A DNA stretch of 64,000 bases, from the NCBI GenBank assembly GCA_035578175.1, contig JAQMRL010000010.1:31364784-31428783 (forward strand). Direction: 5' to 3'. The position numbers and the translations under genes are program-made. Position 1 is the stretch's first letter. Each line of letters starts with the position of its first letter. The notes under the pieces were generated by a model. It made no database searches. It was not told the origin of the DNA and worked only from the letters and a program-made list of their open reading frames with translations. Source of the stretch: Catonia carolina. Taxonomy: Eukaryota; Arthropoda; Insecta; Hemiptera; Achilidae. Shown piece after piece: positions 21,677 through 33,126 of the stretch.

Positions 21677-22629
21677 TCTGGTGTGAAACACTCACACAAC
21701 TTTCTCTTGCCAATGCAAATAATTTACAATATAATTTAACATTAGTAATAAAATATTAGAAATAAACAAAAAACTAACCTCAATAAACATAACCTTATTT
21801 TAATCATGAGTGAAACACTCAAAATGAAAATCAACCTCAGTCTGGCTTAAAAATACGGAAAATCACTATTTCACGCTAAACTAGGCTCTGTAGAGAAAAA
21901 TACGTTAAATAAAAGTTGTAGATCTTTAAATTTCCTATAAATTTGGTTATATACACTTTTGTCGTAAAATGCATACTAAGGCCAAAATCTTAAAAAAATC
22001 GATTTTTCACACGTTTTCGTGAGAAAAAAATCAGAAAATCGCTAATTACTGCTAAACTAAGCGTCATACAAAAAAATGTTTGAAACAGAAGTTGTAGGTT
22101 TTTAAATTCTCTACAACTTTTATTATATAAGTTTTTGCGCTAAAATTTATATTAAAGCCGTAATCTTAAAAAAACAACGTTTTTACGTGAAAACAGCCTC
22201 ACCGAGAATTTCAGCAAACATGGCGCCTACCCTATCTTGTAGAGAATAAAAAATTGAGTAAAATAGGCGATTTTAAAAAAAATCGTAGGACCAGGTTTTG
22301 AGAAAATTGCAAAAAACTGAAAAATTATACGAATAAACTACTACTTCCGGTTGACCGATTTTGATGAAAATGTTCGTGTCGCGTCCGGTAGTGGTATGTA
22401 ACTTAAGTTTCAAGTTTCAAGTTCATACGATGTTCCGTTCTTGAGATATTCTGTTCACACACAGATACACACACACACACACAGACACACACACAGACCA
22501 ATCGCTAAAAACATGTTTTTTGGGTTCAGGGGGTCTGAAAACGTATAGATCCGGTGAAAACTCGATTTCGAAAAATCGACATGAAAACAATACTTTCCTT
22601 CCTATATATTCATATAGGCAAGAGAAAGT
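21677..22629 (-). mobile_element. Rep-B3, Helentron/HINE-like element
   Basis: Minus-strand copy from TCTGGTGTGAAACACTCACA (after A5) to GGCAAGAGAAAGT. ACACAC microsatellite at 22,456-22,497. Very similar to Rep-B2 in its inner half. Confidence 0.75.
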
Positions 22630-23490
22630 AAAGAACGTAACGATGAAAACAAAAAATAGCCATCAAATCGGGAGGTAGTCAATAATGTACAGTTACCGAT
22701 AATTTACGGAAGAAATATTAATGATAAAAAAACAAATATTAAGTAATAAAACACTTTAATTATACTTACCAAGTATTAATACAGAATTTTAAAACTGGTA
22801 TGTTATCAAAAATTAAAAAGAAATTCTATTGTTTGGTGGAGAATTCATATTCTAGGAGATTACAATATTGTTGAAAAGTATTGCACATTTAAAAACCAGA
22901 TATTTTTTAAAGAAAGTTGGATGTAAAAGAGAACTTTTACTTTTTTTAAGGCTATAGCTTTAAACCCACTGAGAATACTAGGGTTCGTGTAGCAGACAAT
23001 GATTATATTCGTACATTTATTAGCTGTAGGTTTTTATGTAAACGTCACTCAGATAGGAGATTAGGTTGGAATTAAAGGAAAAAGAAATTGCGTTAGTAAA
23101 TATTTACCGCGACGAAATTTGGAAGAGTAATACAAATTTATATTATAAATTCGATTGTAATATTCTTCGAATTATTTTGTATATTTAATAAATTTTTTTT
23201 AAATATTTACTTTAATGAAAGTTGTAATGCATAAATGGTGTTACAAGGAAACGATATGCAGTTGGTTCATTTCTTAGAGACACCTCTTACCGCAGCGAGG
23301 GAAACCAATTAAAATGCTGTCTTCCAGTGAAAACGTTAATAGTAAAATTCAACTGTACCCCCTATTATGTATTGTTACAACAACGCAATTTTCATTATTT
23401 CAAGTAAAATGGAGACAGAATTATAGGAACTAAAATTACTGTAGCATAAAACAGACTACCAACGTCCTCCTGTCTCTCTTATATTATATA
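22630..23490. other. AT-rich interval, nothing recognised
   Basis: No repeat landmark shared with other regions and no credible frame. Confidence 0.4.
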
Positions 23491-23578
23491 TACAGGGTGT
23501 TTCAGGAGGAATGTACCATACTTCACAGGCGTATTCCTCTCATTAAAATAATTAAAAAAGTTCATTTAAACATAGGTT

Positions 23579-23889
23579 CGACCCATCGGGTTGGTCTAGA
23601 GGTAAAGTCGTCGCCGCGAGTCAGCTGTTTAACAGCTGATTTTCGGAGGCGAAGGTTCCTGGTTCAAATCCTAGTAAAGGTAGTTACTTTCATATGGATT
23701 TAAATACTAGATAGTGGTTAACGGTGTATTTTGATGGTTACAGTTCAATTAACCATACTCTCTCAGGAATGACCGGCCTGGATCTGTAGAAGACTAAATC
23801 TCATTTACACGTCATACACATCATCCTCATCTAATTGGGTCATGGGGTTGCTTATTGTTCTGAATTGAACAGATTGCAACGTACACACA
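23579..23889 (+). repeat. SINE3, copy c, inserted in Rep-D2
   Basis: Head GGTTGGTCTAGAGGTAAAGT and GGTTCAAATCC; 3' end AGATTGCAACGTACACAC. Flanked by AAACATAGGTTCG and AAAACAGGTCCG, an imperfect ~12-bp target duplication of Rep-D arm sequence. Confidence 0.8.
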
Positions 23890-24386
23890 AAACAGGTCCG
23901 AAAACGCTTCATTAGTGAGTTACAGCTAGTGAAAGATTTCGCCTCGATTTCAGTTCCCCTTGTGAAATTCGGTCATACTGAATTTTTTAGGGTTCACTTT
24001 TTGTGAAAAAATTTGTGGATTTATATGATATTTGATCTTAAAAATGTAATTAAACAGATCCCAGGATTGTATCTTCAGTAATTTTAAAGACATGTGACAT
24101 AAAACACAAAATATTGGCATAAAAAACACGTTTTCCACGTTTAAACTGCAATAACTTTGAAAAATTTACTATAATCAAATTTTTCTAATAAAATTGGTAC
24201 AGAATTTAATTCTGAACAATTTGATGTAAATAAAGTCAATAACAACTGAATAACTTTTTTAAATTCATTTTTATTAAAAATCAAAGATAACTGAAAATTC
24301 TAAAAATCAAGCTTTGCAAATCCTCCAAAATAGTGTTATTACAAAAGCAAATATTTATTTAAATAATCTAAAATATATTTCTCATT

Positions 24387-24583
24387 CTAACTTTTTTTTA
24401 TTTATTTAACTTCGCATCAACTAAAATGGTAATTAGCGACGACGTTGGGTTGTAACTTACTGTGTATAATGAAGGATGAATGATTTTTTTGTAACGTTAG
24501 AAAATATGCCGTGCCTGAGCGGGATTCGAACCAACGACCGCGTGATGAGAGGCGACGCCAATGCGGCCGGCTCTAATTATTTA
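24387..24583 (-). repeat. SINE1, copy b, inserted in Rep-D2
   Basis: Minus-strand copy with T-rich tail at the left, TATGCCGTGCCTGAGCGG, box B GGATTCGAACC (inverted) and GCGGCCGGC at the head. A small deletion removes part of box A. Confidence 0.75.
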
Positions 24584-25162
24584 ATGTGACATTGAATCAA
24601 CTTACTTTTAATATTACATTAGCTGCTCAAAATGTTCACCTGCATTGTTAATACAAAATTCTACTTAAAACGAAACAAAATTTACTCTTGCAAAGCTTGA
24701 TTTTCAGAATTGTTTTTAGTTGTGTTTGATCTTTAATAAAAATGAATTAAAAACAGTTATCAGGTGTTATTGACTTAATTTAGATCTAATTGTTCAGAAT
24801 TAAATTCTCTTCAAATTTAATTTTTTATTATAAATATTGCACAGTTATTGTAGTTTAAACGTAAAAAATATGTTTTTTGTTTTAATATTTTATGTTTCAT
24901 GTCAGATATCAGTAAAACTACTGAAGATACTGTTCTAGGACCTGTTTTGTTAAATTTTTCAGACCAAATATTACATAAATTCACCAAATTTGTCACAATA
25001 AGTGAACCCAAAAAATTCAGTATGATCGAATTTCACCAGGGAAACTGAAATCGGGGAAAAATGCTGTAACTCGCTAATGAAGTGTTTTCGGATATGAACT
25101 TTTTTATTTTGATGAAAGGATATGCCTGTGAAGTATGGCGGATCCTACTGAAACACTCTGTA

Positions 25163-25708
25163 TATAATATAGGAACCTTGTTATTGAACCTCGTCTTCTC
25201 TCTCGTTTCACTTACCCATTCCAAATTGATACTTCCACTCCCGTCTGTGTCTTTCGTTTTACGCGTCAATTTTCTGTTTATTATATAAAACTTTTCTGTT
25301 TAAGATTATTTGATGTACGCCATGTGTGTGATATGTGCCAACTTATTTAAATTTTCTTGGTAATTTTAAAAGTATTAAAAACTGTAATAAAATGTTTTAT
25401 TGTTTGTAATAAAATTGGGCTTTCTCGCTGGTATTATTATTTTTTAAAATCGTTTCTGTTACTTCATTCTATACGAGTATATTCTATGGTGTGTTTTAAA
25501 CAGCGTAATAAATGATTTTATTAGTTTTTACAATGATAAATTAAATTTATACCAGAGTAAGGATTATTTTGAAGCAGTATTTTCAAAGGTTTTTTCAGAT
25601 TTGTGCTTGTACTTCGTTTCAATTATAAGTAAACTCTGATGGTAACGATGCCACAAATAACATGAAGTCGTGAAAAAGATCTCTCATTGATAGAGCTTTT
25701 ATATTTTT
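25163..25708. other. AT-rich interval, nothing recognised
   Basis: No repeat landmark or credible frame. Confidence 0.4.
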
Positions 25709-26511
25709 ACTTTCTCTTGCCTATATGAATATATGTAGGAAGGAAAGTAACTTATTGTTTTCATGTCGATTTTTGAAATCGAGTTTTCACCGGATATATA
25801 CGTTTCAGACTCCCCTGAACCCAAAAACATGTTTTTAGCGATTGGTCTGTGTGTGTGCGCGCGCGTGCGCGTGTGTAAACAGAATATCTGAAGAACGGAA
25901 GATCGTACGAACTTGAAACTTGAAACTTAAGTTAGACACCACTATCGGACCCGACACGAACATTTTCATCAAAATCGGTCAACCGGTAGTAGTTATTCGT
26001 GTAATTTTTCACTTTTTTGCGATTTTCTCAAAAACGGGTCCTAAATTTTTTTAAAAATCGCCTGGTTTTCTAAATTTTTTATGCTGTACAAGATGGGGTA
26101 GGCGCCATGTTTGCTGAAATTCTTGGTGAGGCTGTTTTCACGTAAAAAAATTATTGTTTTAAGATTGCGGCTTTAATATGCATTTTAGCGCAAAAATTTA
26201 ATTACTAAAAGTTGTAGAGAATTTAAAATCCTGTAACTTTTAATTCGAATTTCTTTTGTATACCGGTTAGTTTAGCAGTAATTAGCGATTTTCTGTTTTT
26301 TCTCACAAAAAGTGTAAAAAATCGATTTATTAACGATTTGAGCCTTAGCATGCATTTTACGACAAAAGTCTATAAACCAAATTTATTATTTTTAAGTGTT
26401 TAAACCAGATTTATTTTTTTGTTTGTTTCTAATGTTTTATTACTAATGTTAGTTTATATTGTTCATTATTTTCATTAGCAAGAGAAAGTTGTGTGAGTGT
26501 TTCACACCAGA
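25709..26511 (+). mobile_element. Rep-B4, internally deleted Helentron/HINE-like element
   Basis: Starts ACTTTCTCTTGCC after ATTTTT and ends CACACCAGA before TTTTTT. The TG/CG-rich microsatellite at 25,846-25,877 replaces the usual TG run. The last third is shortened: sequence jumps near 26,390 from the ATTAAAAGATCT region to the GTTTATTTCTAATG region. Confidence 0.7.
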
Positions 26512-26568
26512 TTTTTTAAATTAGTTTGCAGGAAATTTATCTAAAGTATTATTAATATAGGTCTTTTT

Positions 26569-27544
26569 ACTTTCTTTTGCCTATATGAATATATAGGAAG
26601 GAAAGTATTGTTTTCATGTCGATTTTTCGAAATCGAGTTTTCACCGGATCTATACGTTTTCAGACCCCCTGAACCCAAAAAACATGTTTTTAGCGATTGG
26701 TCTGTGTGTGTGTATGTGTGTGTGTGTGTGTGTCTGTGAACAGAATATCTCAAGAACGGAACATCGTACAAACTTGAAACTTGAAACTTGAAACTTAAGT
26801 TACATACCACTACCGGACCCGACACGAACATTTTCATCAAAATCGGTCTACCGGAAGTAGTAGTTTATTCGAATAATTTTTCACTTTTTTGTGATTTTCT
26901 CAGAAACTGGTTCTACAATTTTTTTAAAAATCGCCTGGTTTACTCAATTTTTTATTCTCTACAAGATAGGGTAGGCGCCATGTTTGCTGAAATTCTGGGT
27001 GAGGCTGTTTTTACGTAAAAACAAAGTTTTTTTAAGATTACGGCTTTAATATGCAATTTAGCGCAAAAATGTATATATAAAAAGTTGTAGAGAATTTAAA
27101 ATCCTACAACTTTTATTTGAAACATTTTTTTGTATAACGCTTAGTTTAGCAGTAATTAGCGATTTTCTGTTTTTTCTCACGAAAACGTGAGAAAAATCGA
27201 TTTTTTTAACATTTCGGCCTTAGTATGCATTTTATGACAAAAGTGTATCTAATAAATTTTATAGAAAATTAAAAGATCTACAACTTTTATATAGAGCATT
27301 TTTCACTACAGAGACGTAATAATTTTACGTCCTAGTTTCCTAGTTTAGCGTGAAAGAGTGATTTTCCGAATTTTTAAGCCAAACTGAGTTCGATTTTCAT
27401 TTAGCGTGTTTCACTCATGATTAAAATAAGGTTATGTTTTTGAGGTTAGTTTTTGTTTATTTCTAATGTTTTATTACTAATGTTAGGTTTATTGTTAATT
27501 ATTTGCACTGGCAAGAGAAAGTTGTGTGAGTGTTTTACACCAGA
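26569..27544 (+). mobile_element. Rep-B5, Helentron/HINE-like element with paralogous empty site
   Basis: Full copy with ACTTTCTTTTGCC start, TG microsatellite at 26,700-26,735, GGCAAGAGAAAGT and GTGTGAGTGTTTTACACCAGA end. Its flanks (26,512-26,568 and 27,545-27,630) are contiguous, inverted, at 13,275-13,423, where the site is a run of six T and the element is absent. Confidence 0.8.
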
Positions 27545-28410
27545 TTTTTGAATTTAAATTTATAATTTTTCTGTGAATCAGTTTTTAGTCGAGATTTTCA
27601 AAAATTTGTCTAATGCTTGATAATATCTAAAAAATATTTGAAGTAAAATTATTACGTAATTTGAATATAAGAAACTTGAAGTCTGGAGCTTTTTAACAGC
27701 ATTTTGTAGAATTATGAAAGGAAGTGGTGTGAGCTTAAGGAAAGGAATTGTACGAAATACATAAGTTACGTCTACCAATTTTTCATTTTCTGTACTTTCA
27801 TCTTATTTTGTAGAAAAAGTTTACAATTCTGTTTTTAAAAAGGGGATTCATAGAAAACAATAAAAATATATAAATTTACAGAGCACGGCTGGTTCATAAA
27901 ATATTCATTTTATTATTCATTCCTTTCGTAGAGAACGGATTAAATTTAAGAAAAGTGAAATATAAGTAATTAAAATCTTATTTAAATATTCTTTTTAAAA
28001 GAAACGCACAATGATAATGATGAGAAGAATGATGAAGAGGTTGATGATAATTATGATGAAGTGTAAAAATGTCATTTATTTCGTCTGACAGGTGTCGCTT
28101 CTGGTTTATAAAAAGTAGATAAAGAAAAATCTCATTTCCAGCTTCCTTGTATAATTAAAAGTTCTACGCGTTTTAATTACATTAAAACAGATTACAACAG
28201 CTTTGGTTAAAATATAAATTTTCCATTATGTAAAATTGTTTCACTATTTTTAAATGTAATTATGAAAAGTGTTGTTAATTGTTAATAAAATTATGTGCTA
28301 ATAGTTTCTTAATAACTCTTATTTGAATGTATTATCTTAAATTAATAAAGAAATGCTACAAAAGTATGTGCTTGACTTATTGGTTTCGTAGAACATACGA
28401 GTATATTTTT
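27545..28410. other. AT-rich interval; first ~85 bp is duplicated flank
   Basis: 27,545-27,630 matches 13,275-13,370 in inverted orientation. The remainder has no recognised feature; a GAT-rich stretch lies at 28,010-28,065. Confidence 0.5.
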
Positions 28411-29396
28411 ACTTTCTCTTGCCTATACTTTCTTTTGAATATATAGGATGGAAAGTAATTATTGTTAACATGTCGATTTTCGAAATCGAGTTTTCACCGG
28501 ATCTACACGTTTTTCAGATCCCTGAACTAAAAAAACATGTTTTTAGCGATTAGTCTGTGTGTGTTTGTGCGGGTGTGTGTGTGTGAGTGTGTGTGTGTGT
28601 GTGTGTGTATGTATGTGTGAACAGAATATCTCAAGAACGGAACATCGTGAGAACTTGAAGCTTAAGTTAGACACCACTACCGGACCCGACACGAACATTT
28701 TCATCAAAATCAGTCAATCGAAAGTAGTAGTTTACTCGTGTCATTTTTCACTTTTTTGCGATTTTCTCAAAAAGGGCTCTTACGATATTTTTTGAAAATC
28801 GCCTCAACTACTACATTTTTTATGCTCTACAAGATAGGGTATGCGCTATGTCTGCTTAAATTCTTGGGGAGACTCTCTCGTAGAAAAAAAATTGTTTTTT
28901 AAGATTGCAAGCTTAATATGCATTTTAGTGCATAAATGTATATAATAGAAGTTGTAGAAAATTTTAAAATGTACAACTTTTATTTCAAACAGTTTTTTGT
29001 ACAACGCTTAGTTTACCGATAATTAGTGATTTTCTGATGTTTTTTTTCATGAAAATCTGTAAAAACAATTGATTTTTTTAAAGATTTCGGCTGTAGTATC
29101 CATTTTACGACAAAAGTTTGTATATATATAAATTTATAGGAAATTGAAGAATGTACAAATTTTATTTGATGCATTTTTCTCTAAAGAGCCTAATTTAGCG
29201 TCTAAAAGTGATTTTACGTATTATTAAGCCAAATGAAGGTTGGTTTTCATTTTGCATCATTCATTCATGATTAAAATTAGGTTATGTTTTTTGAGGTTAT
29301 TTTTTTGTTTATTTCTAATGTTTTATTACTTATGTTAGGTTATATTTTCATTATTCATATTGGCAAGATAAATCCATGTGAGTGTTTCACACCAGA
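28411..29396 (+). mobile_element. Rep-B6, diverged Helentron/HINE-like element
   Basis: ACTTTCTCTTGCC start (with a short internal repeat of ACTTTCTTTTGAATATATAG), long TG microsatellite at 28,552-28,618, CACACCAGA end. The subterminal inverted motif is mutated (GGCAAGATAAAT). More diverged than B2, B3 and B5, so older. Confidence 0.7.
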
Positions 29397-29910
29397 TTTT
29401 TAATTAACTATTGTTGATACATGATTTCTTCTTTAGGTTATTTAAAAGCCTATCAACTATGTGGTTATTACAACAGTAGGTAACTGGAAAGCGTCGGTTG
29501 GTTTTATTTTGTTTAAGTTCTTCAAACGACGGATCTTCCATTTTGTTTTAGTGTAGCTATATTTTGCCGTGTATCTGAAATGAATTTCTAATGCCGCATT
29601 GAGATACGTTATGGGAAAGTTTTATGTATGTAGGAATATTTATTTATTTATTTTTCGTTTATGTCTACTGTATCGGGGATATTTGTGGGTAAAAACAATT
29701 AAACAGAGTTTTAAAACTTTAGAGTTACTTAAAATAAAGTTTAAGTTTTTGTAATGTGATTTTGGTTTAAAGGAAAATTGTTCAGAAATGAAGTTGGTGA
29801 CGTATTTCTGAAGAATCAGTGAGTCATCTTTAATACTTTATTCATGAAAGATTGGCCTTAAGAACACTGATGAGAATCAAATCACGATGCGATCTCCTTT
29901 TTGTAGTTGT
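29397..29910. other. AT-rich interval, nothing recognised
   Basis: No repeat landmark or credible frame. Confidence 0.4.
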
Positions 29911-30051
29911 GTTGTTTAGGTTATCAGCCGAAAGGCTGGTTTGTACCTCTAGAGGCTTTGCTAAGTAGAACGAGTAGTGAGGTGGTTTACCATACCTTCC
30001 TCACTGAGTGAGAAAGTATGCTTATCAGAATGTCAGGCCCTCTGAAAAGCA
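29911..30051 (-). repeat. Rep-A, copy A11, 3' part
   Basis: From GTTGTTTAGGTTATCAGCC to CTGAAAAGCATCT. It is interrupted here and resumes at 30,598. Confidence 0.8.
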
Positions 30052-30174
30052 TCTAAAATACTTTGCATCCTGCTAATGATACTTGTACTTTTTAAAGTAT
30101 TTTTAAGTACTTGTACTTGTACTTTTAATGATACTTGTACTTTTTTTGTACGTAAAATCACTTTTATACGTAAA

Positions 30175-30294
30175 ATCAACAGCTTGTTTATTAGTGACTA
30201 CGTTGGATTATGTGGTTCGGCCAGGGTCTGGAAATTTTCATGAATTAAATTAGTCACATAATCCAACGTAGTCACTAATAAACAAGCTGTTGAT
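30175..30294. repeat. Perfect inverted repeat, 40-bp arms, 40-nt loop
   Basis: Left arm 30,175-30,214 begins ATCAACAGCTTGTTTATTAG; right arm 30,255-30,294 is its exact complement and belongs to the SINE2 body. The loop contains the end of the SINE2 box B region (GGTTCGGCCAGGGTCTGG). Confidence 0.9.
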
Positions 30295-30421
30295 GCGACT
30301 TTAAATAAATTTAAAAAAATTATAATATTCTGTTGGTTACTAAAAATTGTCTCTTGTCAACTTTTTGAGTATTATGTAATACGTGTAATGTATTGTACGT
30401 GTATGTATGTGTAATGTAGTG

Positions 30422-30540
30422 TAATTGTTTAATGCAATTGTTTTGTGATTATTTTCATATCTCTTGTAAAAGAAATATCTCTTATAAAAGGAAATATACC
30501 ATGTTTTATTTAACAATCAGGTTTCAAGGTTATTCTTTGA
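30422..30540 (+). repeat. Direct repeat, unit 1 (~119 bp)
   Basis: TAATTGTTTAATGCAATTG to AAGGTTATTCTTTGA; recurs at 30,865-30,983 with only a few differences. Confidence 0.85.
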
Positions 30541-30597
30541 TATGAAGGTTATTCTTTGTGATGATGATGAGATTAAATGATTAAAATTAATGATTAT

Positions 30598-30850
30598 ACT
30601 TTCCACCCTGCAAATGACACCTTTACTTCATTCACCCCAGGGTCTGGCTGTATAATGATGAAATTCATTACTATCAGAGGAGATAACTCTGACCAGTATC
30701 TCTTACACCTCCACTTCTTCTGTTATTAAATGCTTCAGTCATATAATTGGCTGAAAATGTGATAAGAAACAGAAATATTCTTTGTTGCCCTGGAAATAAG
30801 AGATTAGTGCTAATAATTTAATACTCTAGCTGCTGCCTGTTATGGACATA
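30598..30850 (-). repeat. Rep-A, copy A11, 5' part
   Basis: Resumes at ACTTTCCACCCTGCAAATG and ends at GCTGCCTGTTATGGAC. Confidence 0.8.
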
Positions 30851-30864
30851 ATTAGATTAAAGTA

Positions 30865-30983
30865 TAATTGTTTAATGCAGTTGTTTTGTCATTATTTTCA
30901 TATCTCTTGTAAAAGAAATATCTCTTATAAAAGGAAATATACCATGTTTTATTTAACAATCAGGTTTCAAGGTTATTCTTTGA
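30865..30983 (+). repeat. Direct repeat, unit 2 (~119 bp)
   Basis: Second copy of the unit at 30,422-30,540. It lies outside Rep-A copy A11. Confidence 0.85.
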
Positions 30984-32431
30984 ACTAAAAGTGTTAACTG
31001 AAACAATAGTAAGAAATTTATAAACAGGATTAATTCCTTGATATGTACATTTATATTCAACGAAATCTGAAAATTAAAAAAAATAATAGTATTCTTTGAA
31101 CAAACAAATAAGAGAGAAAATGTTTTGTGTCAATCAACGACTTAATCTCATCGAGATAGAATTTTAAAATTCAGATTTTTTAATGTAAATTTCTTATATT
31201 ACAGTTTCAAAATTTGTTTGAAACACATAAAAGACCGTGCAAAGAAATTATTTTATATTACTGGCTAAGAATATAATTAAGATTATTTTTTGAAGATTTA
31301 ATTTAATTAAGAATTGAATTAATAATTCAATTACCTAAAGGTACGTAAGCTGGTATTGCGGTTTCTTTATGTAATATAATAAACTGAAACCATTTTTCTT
31401 GACAGTGTATCAAAATAATCACTGACATATCGCATTTCACCCCTGTCTTTAGCTCAATCTAAACTACTCAGGATTATCACCAACTCCCCTTTGTATGTGC
31501 GTTACAAAGCCTTTCACAATGACTTACGAATCTCTTACACTATTAGTATTATTAAAGAGTACTACAGACGATTTCACAGAAAAACTGACAAACAAAAAAC
31601 GATTTAATTAAAAGAATGCATACACCGAACTTTCCTGACGTTTCCCAGATGTGGTTAAAGAGAAAATGGAGCAGAGATATAATACAGGATTAAAATATAG
31701 TTTTAAAAAATATGAAAATAACAATCATATAATTTTGATATAAACATTAGTAATATATACATAAAAATATGAAATGTTACGTGGGTGATCATGTCTTCAT
31801 GTCACATTTAATCATGTCATATGTAGTTTTTATTAAGTCATAGGAACTAATAAAACATCATTGTGTGTGTGCTTATGACGACACGATAGAAGTGAAAACT
31901 TATATAATTTTCTAATTTTAAAATTACTATACATTACATTACTGTAAAATTTTCAATATTGCTGTACATTTTTAAATTACGCCGTGTGTATTTAATACCT
32001 TAATGTTTAATCTTTTAAAGATTTTTAAGATAATGTGATAAATTCTTTTAATCTTTTTGTCCCTATGATTTTCCATGTATTTGCTTTGCTTGTTTTAATC
32101 ATTTTAAGCGATACAATATTCGGTTAGATTAAATTTGTTGATAAATTGTCATAAGAGGAAAAATCGACGGGATTAAATTTTGTGAGATTTATTTAAATCA
32201 TGATAAGCCTATATCGAGGATGTTTTGTTTTAATTGGCAATTTATCTTTCAGAGTATTGCATGTTAATTCTGCCTTTTTGATTTTGAGTATTACGGATAT
32301 ATATTTACTTGCAACTACCCCACTCGCTTCGCTTCGCATTGATAAACATATTATTTACCAACCGTAGTGCTCGTAATGCAGTACGTAAGTGAGTATGAAA
32401 TATTTCCTTGTTTTAATAAAATAAACTTGTT
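30984..32431. other. AT-rich interval, nothing recognised
   Basis: No credible frame or shared repeat. A short CACTCGCTTCGCTTCGCAT run near 32,320 is reminiscent of dispersed insect repeats but cannot be assigned. Confidence 0.4.
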
Positions 32432-32664
32432 GCCGCCTCCGTAGCGTAGTGGATTAGCGTACCACGCCGAGGTCCCGGGTTCGATTCCCGGCCAGGGTCT
32501 GGAAATTTTCATGAATTAAATCAGTCACATAATCCAACGTAGTCATTAATAAACAAGCTGTTGATGCGACTTTAAATAAATTTAAAAAAATTATAATATT
32601 CTGTTGGTTACTAAAAATTGTCTCTTGTCAACTTTTTGAGTATTATGTAATACATGTAATGTTA
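32432..32664 (+). repeat. tRNA-derived SINE (SINE2)
   Basis: Head GTAGCGTAGTGGATTAGCG (box A-like) and GGGTTCGATTCCC (box B). The body has GGTCTGGAAATTTTCATG and CACATAATCCAACGTAGTC, running to GTAATACATGTAATG. A second, headless copy of the body lies at ~30,218-30,400. Confidence 0.75.
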
Positions 32665-32872
32665 TTTTTTTGTCATCAGTCTCTCGAATGCTTTGTTGTA
32701 TTAATTAATTAATGCCCCAAGCTATTCTATCTTGTGCAAATCGTTTCATATCTACATACCTGCAACACTCGACATCTTTTATAATTTACTTTAAATATTC
32801 TAACCTTTGCCTCCCCCTACAATTCACTTCCTCTCTCAATATTACTCTTCATTATTATAATGGAGGGTAATG
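32665..32872. repeat. Degenerate copy of a widespread arthropod repeat (GTCATCAGTCT type)
   Basis: The order TTTTTTTGTCATCAGTCT, CAAATCGTTTCATATCTAC, TACCTGCAACACTCGACATC, TTTGCCTCCCCCTACAAT, CACTTCCTCTCTCAATATTA matches, from memory of the general pattern, a dispersed repeat seen in many insect genomes. Orientation and superfamily are not assigned. Confidence 0.45.
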
Positions 32873-32934
32873 TTATATCAGTCCAATGAATGAACCGATT
32901 TTGAAACAGTTTTAAACAATAAAGTTTTTTTTTC

Positions 32935-33126
32935 TTTTTTTTTTTAATTTTATTTAACGTCGCATCAACATCAAGGTCATTAGCGACGACGTTGGGGTGT
33001 AACTATGTGTAATGAGGATGAAATGATTTTTTGTAACGTATGAAAATATGCCGTGCCTGAGTGGGATTCGAACCCAGGACCGCATGATGAGAGGCGAGCA
33101 CGTTACCAACTGCGCCAACTGCGGCT
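32935..33126 (-). repeat. SINE1, copy c
   Basis: T-rich tail at left, CATTAGCGACGACGTTGG, TATGCCGTGCCTGAGTGG, inverted box B GGATTCGAACCC and ACGTTACCAACTGCGCCAAC (inverted box A region). Confidence 0.8.

Larger units (their letters stand above)
23491..25162. mobile_element. Rep-D2, fold-back element carrying two SINE insertions
   Basis: The left end TACAGGGTGTTTCAGGAGGA is complemented at the right (CCTACTGAAACACTCTGTA). The inner arms pair too: CCGAAAACGCTTCATTAGTG with GCTAATGAAGTGTTTTCGG, and TTCAGTTCCC/GGGAAACTGAA. A further palindromic stretch lies at 24,140-24,790. SINE3 (23,579-23,889) sits in the left arm and SINE1 (24,387-24,583) in the centre. TATA-rich flanks. No transposase. Confidence 0.7.
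30052..30597. other. 546-bp insertion splitting Rep-A, with SINE2 piece, hairpin and copied flank
   Basis: The insertion consists of four parts: (i) a short degenerate ACTTGTACTTTT repeat (30,075-30,170); (ii) an inverted 40-bp piece of SINE2; (iii) a forward SINE2 body (from ~30,218); (iv) a ~119-bp segment (30,422-30,540) that is also found just outside the Rep-A copy at 30,865-30,983. Rep-A reads through on both sides at CATCTA / TACTTTCC, suggesting TA at the joint. Confidence 0.6.

Noticed and set aside
20294..22497. CRISPR-like or satellite array suggested by repeated CACACA blocks
   Set aside because: These are simple microsatellites internal to Rep-B copies with no spacers; the DNA is eukaryotic.
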